From positions 36,515,922-36,579,921 of the forward strand of contig CM043969.1 in NCBI GenBank assembly GCA_014529385.2: a stretch of 64,000 nt of DNA. Reading direction: 5' to 3'. The first letter of the stretch is position 1. Each line of letters opens with the position of its first letter. The notes beneath the pieces were generated by a model. It did no database searches, was not told where the DNA came from, and worked only from the letters and a program-made list of their open reading frames with translations. The position numbers and the translations under genes were made by a program. This stretch comes from Adiantum capillus-veneris (lineage: Eukaryota; Streptophyta; Polypodiopsida; Polypodiales; Pteridaceae). Positions 59,723-64,000 of the stretch are shown here, piece after piece.

Positions 59723-60584
59723 AACATAATATTATCGATACAGGGGAAGCGACTCTGATGAGGCATGATCTCACTAGGGTGTCAATCCTAATGAAGTGAA
59801 CTCGAAGAGATGCAACTACTAACTCTACAAGCAAATCGAACGCACTAAAGCCAAGTAATCTGCCTATGTCCTTCTACATAGCTCTACAGTCATCACGCCC
59901 GTTCGCCATGCAAATCATATCGGAATCGCACGAAACTTGAAGGGAAGCTACAGGGGACTATCAGGAACATATCCTATCACTGTCACAGCATTCTGAGAAG
60001 GTACAACGATCGCGATCGTTCGTCCCAAAGTACACAAAAACAGTAAACGATTGATCCTAAAGGGTTGTTCTAAGGTCCCTAAAGCCCCTCCTAGGGTCAA
60101 AACGACATAAAACACGCATATAGACACTCAAAACAGCGATTTAAGGCCTCAAACTCGTAGTCGAAAACCTACACCGAATCTTGAATGATTACACTTAACT
60201 GAAAGAGCAAGAGGAGAGGAACACAATGCAATAATCAAATCTGAATTTGGATTACCGTAGCCGTAATGGCGAAGATTACAAGTTTGAACAAGAAGGAGCT
60301 CTCAAACGTACGCTGTCTTCTCAGTTCTCCATTCAAAAGATTATCCAAAACTTACAGAAATTGACCTTTATAGATTAGGTCTTTGCAAACAATGGCTTGT
60401 CCGGCCATAAGCTCCTACTCTTAAAACTGGCTCTCTAATATACAATTTCTCCCAAAAGAATAATCATACATCCTTGATAATTTCCCGGCTTAGAGATGCT
60501 TCTTTACAAAAGAATTTTACAATGGTTTCTCAGGAAATTATGGTCCTTCTGGCCACGGCCGCATGTTGCTTCTTCCGCCAAACA
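59723..60584 (-). mobile_element. Element G 3' LTR (probable)
   Basis: Minus-strand start TGTTTGGCGGAAG at 60584 comes directly after a polypurine tract (AAGGAAGGGGGGAG on the minus strand, plus 60585-60598). A TATA box CTATAAAGG is at 60365-60373. The left end is where X sequence resumes, near 59722. It holds the perfect palindrome ACGATCGCGATCGT at about 60006-60020. No partner LTR is in the window. Confidence 0.55.
60365..60373 (-). promoter_or_regulatory. Element G LTR TATA box (minus strand)
   Basis: CTATAAAGG on the minus strand, followed by TCAATTTCTG. Confidence 0.45.
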
Positions 60585-60621
60585 CTCCCCCCTTCCTTAT
60601 CCTTGCACGCCCTCATGCATG

Positions 60622-63600
60622 TCAGTGTTTTGTCCGTTGATGTGGCTCTAATGAAGCGAGTGTCGCTGAAAATCTTCTTGTGCGCAGTACGGCTTCGAGG
60701 GCTTCTTGGTGTTGTCTGAATGGGTTTTCTGATAATGTGTGTTGGTATGCCACGTACCTTGCCTTGAGGTCCTTTTCCATGGGATGGAAAATCCTTGAAT
60801 CCATTTCGAAGAATCCTGTGATGAAAGCCTCTTCAAATGTTTTCAAGTAGTGGATTGGCAGGTACATTAGCCGGGAGTACATGGCCATCAAGATATGCCG
60901 TGGCGGTGAATCCTGTAGATTCCAGCAGATGCCTCTGTGTCCTTCCAAGAGCAAATTCCACGGATGATCATCACCTTCAGTGTCTTTAAACACCTGGATG
61001 TAGGTGACGATCATCCGGGATATCTTTACTAACATCGGGCAGGCCAAATCGGGGACATCCCGTAGCAAAGTGACGCCACTGTAGGGGGATGCTGTGCTGT
61101 CAGAATCGGGTAATTTAGCTTGTGCTGCCTTGACCCCTTCCATATTGTGAAATCTTTCCAAGTGCGTCTTCGAGGGACAGGGCAGAATGTAGGATCTATC
61201 TGTATATGTTGAGGCGCGTTGTGGTAGTTTGTTAGATCTTGTGGTCTCTTGTCCAACCACTTCTGCCTCCACTTGGGGTGGTCATCGACGAGCACCTGAG
61301 CTTCTTCCACCGTGAGTGCAATGCCCTCATAACCCCCTTCTTTGTTTCGTGGCAAGGCTGGCCGCATCTTTTCTTTCCATAGATTTGCTTCATGGCACAT
61401 CAGAGGAAACGGAAGGTATTCGTGGCCAAACCCTTCCACTTGCTCTTCTGTTTGTAAATACGCCAGGGCTGCTGACTCCAGTATCTTCTTTTCATATAAC
61501 ATATATTCCTTGGCCGGCCCTTCTAGCATGTCCTGTATGGTTTCACTGAGTTCATCTCGTATGTCCAGATCAGGTCCTTCAAATTCCTGCTCCTGTTGCC
61601 CTTGTTGTGAGGTTCCAGGCAAATATGTCGCATGTTGTCCAGGCAACAGTTGCGGTTGAGTCTGTTCCTTGCCTGCTTTGATCTGCTATTGGGCAAGAAA
61701 CTCTTCCTTTTCCTTTAGCAAAGTGTCAGCGATCTGTCTCTGAATCTGGAGTTCAGCGCTTGCTTGAGCGAGTTGTTGCTCCACTTCTTTCAATCTTAAC
61801 TCGTTGGCCGCTGTCTGGTCCACCATTCCCGATACAAGCAGCTGTCTTTGGAGACTTTCCTGCTCGAGCTCTGCTTTCAGTGTTGCTGTGGCATTGTCAG
61901 ATGTGGAGACCAATGCTCCAGCAGGTTCCTGATTAGCCATCAAAGCCGTCAGAGTGCCCTTGACAGTGCTGTAGGAGTTGCTAAGCCTTTGAAATCTTGC
62001 ACTTTCGTAGGCGAGCTGCTCCGTCGCTTTCTGGACTTTGGTCGTCAGTTCTTGGCACTCTTTCTCTTTGGCAGTCAGGTCTATCCTGACATCCACCAAA
62101 TCTTAGATCAGAGACTGAGCATGTTGCCGCTCAAGGTCTCTTTCCTCCGTTGTGCGTTCTAGTCGCGTTCTTAGGTTGTCGAACTCCTCTTGCCCTGATT
62201 CTTGCTTTTGTCGGTCTTCCTGTACCTGCCTTTCCTTTTTAGTCAGCACTACGTATTGACACTGGAACTGCCGCTCTAACTCTCGCAGTGTTTGCTTGTA
62301 ATAAAATCCCGCCACTTCTTGACATGCTTCTTGGTATTTAATAGATTCTGTAGATGGTACAGCCTCCTTTTGCGAGGTTGAAGGGGGAGGAGTTGGCTGT
62401 TTTTTGTCCGATGGAGAAGGGAGAGGAGGTGGAGATTTGGGTGATGGCGGAGGTGAGTTTCTAGGCGAGGGAGGGTGATTTGGGTGATGGAGGAGGCGGA
62501 CTTGATTTTTCCCTCACATGTCTCCTTTTGGAAGATTCCTTGCCTTGTTGTGAAGCAGATGCTTCCGCTTTCCTTTTCTTTAGGATCCTGATTATTCTTT
62601 GGCGGGTGAGATCCGCCGGGCATCGCGCATCCAGATTCCTATCTCTATGGATCTGCTTAAGCTGTTCAGTCTGATTTTGCTCTTCAGCCGCGTCCTGTTC
62701 CTTCGTTTGTTCCGTGGACTGTGAGGATAAGTCCACTTCAGCAGCCTTTTGTTCTGCTTCCAGTCTTTGCTTCTCAGCCCGTAGGCCAGTTGCATTTTCT
62801 ATCCTTTGTTGTCTTTCCCTTTCTAATCTGAGTTTTTGTGCCTGTTGCGTCTCCGCTGCTCGAGCATGTCTGTCAGTCCTCAATTTGGTGCGTCTTTCTT
62901 CGACTCTCTTATGGGCTTCAGCATACGCCTTTTGCAAATCCGATTGCGGTATTGCACTCCTCTCTCTACGTTTTCTCTCAAGCGGCTTTGTTGAATCTTC
63001 TTCCTCACTTTCCTCAAATCCTGAAGGCACTTTATCTCTCGACTCTTGAGATTTTCCTTCGTCGTCTGTCTCTATTTTGTCTTCATCACTAGAACTTTTA
63101 TTGGTGGCCTGCGCTGAGTGCGATGATGTAGCGCCAGGTGTTTGTCCTTACAGAGTGTGCTACCAGCTTCGCTTTCTGGATCAAGGCCGTTTGTGAGCTG
63201 GCAGCTGGCAAATCCTCGATCATTCCCAAAGCCTGGTATGCTATTTTGGTTAGCATCGGCCCTACACTCATGTAGGTTTTGTTTTTTGCCGATCTTTTCA
63301 AATTTGCTTCAATCAGATTATCCAGAATATAAGATCCGTAGTCGCAGCGAATGGATCTATTTTCTGTTGTCGCTAGAGCCATGACCACGGCAATGTGAAG
63401 GATTGGCTCTATGTAGCGAGGAGGCTTTTAAACTCTGAAATGTTGAGATATCAATCTCATTGTCAATTCCAACTCACCGTAGATCATGTCGGTGTATTTG
63501 TATTTGTTCCCCTTTGCTTTGACAAATGCCTTCTCATTGTCTAGTGACTTTGTCTTTGCCAACAAATCGTGTTGCCCTGGGAGGAAATGCAAGGCCTCAT

Positions 63601-63985
63601 TGATGATCTCCTTCGTGATCTTTACTTTACCTTTTGACCCATCTTTGTCTGTGAGCATTGCCTACCCATCATATTGTATTGAGCTCATGAGTTCATGGGC
63701 CCTCATGTAATCTGTTCCCCATGGCTGTAATCTGAATAATTGTTCCAAGTGTATCGCCCGCACAGCCTCTATTACTTTTGGCCTTTGGTGGAGAGTCCAT
63801 ATCTCCCGTGGCATGATAGTCGTCTTCACCAAGTCGCCATCAGCATCCTTAAACTTTGAGATGAAGATGTGGGCAGGGATTTGAGCCAGTATTTCATCCG
63901 AGAGGTGAGCCTTCTCATTTGTGGCAAGCTCTTCCACTTCATATGGTGCTGCTGTCCACTGCCTGTCTTTCTTTGGGCGAGGCAT
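60622..63985 (-). pseudogene. Element G: long coiled-coil gag-like protein, no pol
   Basis: The start is MPRPKKDRQW at 63985. Region 1 (63985-63098) is globular: IFISKFKDADGDLVKTTIMP, GELELTMRLISQHF, EANLKRSAKNKTYMSVG. Region 2 (to about 62470) is Lys/Arg/Glu/Gln coiled coil, then a Pro/Ser-rich hinge. Region 3 (62315-61690) is a long coiled coil (TLRELERQFQCQYVVLTKKE). Region 4 (61646-60622) is globular (YLPFPLMCHEANLWKEKMRP, PIHYLKTFEEAFITGFFEMD). In-frame stops lie at about 63662 (TAG), 63428 (TAA), 62103 (TAA) and 61686 (TAG), with frameshifts near 63135, 62460 and 61150. It ends 24 bases before the polypurine tract, so gag-only retroelement is likely; a captured host gene is possible. 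Confidence 0.6.
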
Positions 63986-64000
63986 TCTGTGTCATGAGAA

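Noticed and set aside
61316-63384. Several plus-strand frames of 77-111 residues
   Set aside because: Antisense shadows of the G coiled-coil gene.

Overview
This window is transposable-element DNA from a large, repeat-rich land-plant genome. I found no intact host gene, rRNA gene or CRISPR array. The plant call rests on Ty3/gypsy elements carrying a second (plant Tat-type) RNase H, a CACTA (En/Spm) tnp2 transposase with its DUF4218-like C-terminus, a tRNA-Asp primer binding site of the type common in Athila/Tat elements, and pentatricopeptide (PPR) 'MYAKCG'-type motifs. Long low-complexity tracts (C37, G25, GT116, CT126) and the PPR material would fit a fern, lycophyte or similar lineage, but the sequence alone does not settle this. 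All coding regions are broken by stops and frameshifts. Where an internal duplicate allows comparison, the stops come from C-to-T or G-to-A changes, as expected of old methylated repeats.

Layout (my labels): 1-~3800 element A (+), the 3' end of a Tat-type gypsy pol followed by its pyrimidine-rich 3' LTR. 5183-8308, a CACTA tnp2 pseudogene (+). ~9150-10620, a decayed LTR-like sequence. 11629-23068 element B (-), a gypsy element with gag, protease, RT, RNase H, two zinc-binding modules, integrase and an extra retropepsin-like tail. 23327-34693 element P (+), with two LTRs, a 4-bp target duplication (ACGA) and PPR-like fragments inside each LTR; its interior has lost protease and RT and is interrupted by S1 (26892-31025), a 4.1-kb solo-LTR-like insertion with a 5-bp duplication (AAGAC). 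35370-36177, a LINE reverse-transcriptase fragment.

36178-59722 holds element X (-), a non-autonomous gag-only LTR element with a tandem, truncated partner copy. Element E (-, 40005-54230, duplication ACGT) is inserted inside X. E is itself interrupted by solo LTR S2 (46395-48373, duplication GTATG) and solo LTR Y (49802-52491, duplication GTAG). Y belongs to the same family as X, so that family moved both before and after E arrived. 59723-64000 is element G (-), a long coiled-coil gag-like gene lying directly before a polypurine tract and LTR, with no pol.

The nesting order can be read from the target duplications and from two uninterrupted copies of the target sites inside the window (59382-59385 for E; about 40183-40200, inverted, for Y). 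The least ordinary observations are short 'MAPKR' reading frames inside two solo LTRs; PPR-like sequence carried in both LTRs of P; a palindrome shared by the promoter regions of P and E; and the extra protease-like and second zinc-binding modules of B. Element names, lineage calls and functions are read from motifs only; no search was run.
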